From positions 62,001-126,000 of the forward strand of contig NZ_JAHWFK010000042.1 in assembly GCF_019710575.1 (NCBI RefSeq): 64,000 nucleotides of DNA. The letters run 5' to 3'. Positions 63,452 through 64,000 of this stretch are shown here, piece by piece. The DNA comes from Paractinoplanes polyasparticus (GTDB lineage Bacteria > Actinomycetota > Actinomycetes > Mycobacteriales > Micromonosporaceae). The notes under the pieces were generated by a model. The model saw nothing but the letters and a program-made list of their open reading frames with translations. It was not told where the DNA came from and searched no databases. The number at the start of each line of letters is the position of its first letter. The stretch's first letter is position 1. Both the position numbers and the translations under genes were made by a program.

Positions 63452-63493
63452 TCGATGGTGAAGTGGCGCACCAACCGCAGGTCAAGATCGGGC
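63452..63493 (-). pseudogene. LysR N-terminal remnant
   Basis: Fourteen codons (TPDLDLRLVRHFTI) match the start of the LysR gene at 55572 (MADLDLRLVRYFTV). Nothing of the rest remains. Confidence 0.5.
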
Positions 63494-63521
63494 GTGGTTC
63501 GGGATCGGAGTGAGTAGCGCT

Positions 63522-63549
63522 GTATGCGTTTCATGCATCGGGCGCATAC
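63522..63549. promoter_or_regulatory. ATGCAT-centred dyad upstream of the last LysR gene
   Basis: GTATGCG and CGCATAC (perfect 7-bp arms) flank a central ATGCAT at equal distances of four bases. It is comparable to the palindrome before the related LysR gene at 58262. Confidence 0.45.
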
Positions 63550-63840
63550 GGAACAGGTCTTGGACAGACGCCTTGTGCGCTCATATCTTCCGTTCCATGT
63601 TTCCTCAAGCGGGGTTGAGGCGGCCGATACGCAGCCTCGGAGGGCGGGGGTGTGGCCCTCGAAAAGCCGCGGATGGCGTCGTGCGTGATCCGCTGTCAGG
63701 CAGGAGCGTGGGGGATCTGCTGGGTCATGGCTGGCGGAAACCCGGCTGTGCCTCGCATGCACGGTTATTGTCGTCTGCCCGAAGGAGGGGCCGATGACGA
63801 CGACGCGAAGGCATTGTGGGAACGAGAGGCACGCCTGGTG

Positions 63841-64000
63841 ATGCGGGGCTCGATGAATTCCGGCCCGGGCGTGCAGCCGTCGTCGGCGACCATCGCTTCC
63901 AGCCTCATGTCGAAACTGACCCTTCTGGTGGCGATGGCTGAGCGTGGTCATCTGAGTGCTGCGGCCGACGCGGCGGGTGTGCCGCAGCCGACGGCGACGC
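63841..64000 (+). CDS. LysR family transcriptional regulator, N-terminal part (partial)
   Basis: 53 codons from ATG 63841 to the window edge. IASSLMSKLTLLVAMAERGH and LSAAADAAGVPQPTAT match the N-terminus of the LysR at 58262 nearly residue for residue. A GTG just before the ATG is an alternative start. Confidence 0.82.
   Translation, partial: MRGSMNSGPGVQPSSATIASSLMSKLTLLVAMAERGHLSAAADAAGVPQPTAT

Larger units (their letters stand above)
63431..63840. other. 410-bp region with a LysR remnant and a dyad
   Basis: Besides the remnant at 63452-63493 and the dyad at 63522-63549 nothing is seen. It is the promoter region of the LysR gene that begins at 63841. Confidence 0.4.

Noticed and set aside
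1-64000. Searched by eye for tRNA or rRNA genes, CRISPR repeats, phage genes and riboswitches.
   Set aside because: Nothing was convincing; repeats present are short dyads or paralogous genes. A covariance-model scan would be needed to exclude small RNAs.

Overview
The window comes from a GC-rich actinobacterium. Frequent GTG starts, 4-bp start/stop overlaps, G/C-ending codons and lineage-typical regulators suggest Micromonosporaceae such as Actinoplanes; this is inference, as no rRNA, tRNA or marker gene is present. I see no prophage, CRISPR array or complete biosynthetic cluster. The region is accessory: small metabolic operons, each beside its own regulator, separated by decayed genes.

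Layout. 0-3.8 kb: sugar or sugar-acid catabolic operon (2-hydroxyacid dehydrogenase, two zinc alcohol dehydrogenases, SMP-30 lactonase) facing an IclR regulator. 3.8-12 kb: LuxR remnant, headless MmyB-type regulator, monooxygenase, DUF2000, APC permease, damaged LysR, RidA-like protein, LuxR/TPR protein, secreted serine hydrolase, orphan LuxR. 12.2-19.1 kb: HTH protein, then an exporter operon (permease, ATPase, membrane-fusion protein) divergent from a response regulator/kinase pair, closed by a lipoprotein. 19.6-22.9 kb: two MarR and two orphan LuxR regulators. 23-27 kb: a compositionally odd quinone reductase and two convergent paralogous FAD oxidoreductases. 27.6-31.5 kb: a kinase/regulator pair with a small membrane protein that resembles the kinase's own C-terminal domain, then an acyltransferase pseudogene. 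31.9-36.1 kb: LysR, desaturase, Lrp, epoxide hydrolase. 36.2-38.6 kb: wreckage of a flavin monooxygenase, a MarR, a diguanylate cyclase and an IS5-family element. 38.6-44.4 kb: isochorismatase/HxlR, LysR, decayed epoxide hydrolase, chemoreceptor stub, SDR, nitroreductase, second RidA-like gene. 44.9-51.2 kb: MarR, FAD monooxygenase, hydrolase, glycosyltransferase, and an NAD(P)-binding reductase/HxlR pair; this looks like detoxification or drug inactivation. 51.2-53.5 kb: remnants of CHAT and nucleoside-phosphorylase domains and an IS. 53.6-55.4 kb: membrane Ser/Thr kinase. 55.6-64 kb: LysR, class II fumarase-like lyase, LysR, beta-hydroxyacid dehydrogenase, amidohydrolase, enoyl-CoA hydratase and the start of another LysR.

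The main theme is duplication and decay of regulators: three near-identical LysR genes (one damaged), a second LysR subfamily with a remnant, three atypical LuxR orphans plus an internally deleted fourth, two HxlR and three MarR genes. Several have dyad sites in the adjacent promoter. The most unusual architecture is the histidine kinase at 28.0-29.5 kb, with a membrane helix and a predicted outside domain after its catalytic domain and a co-encoded homologue of that domain.
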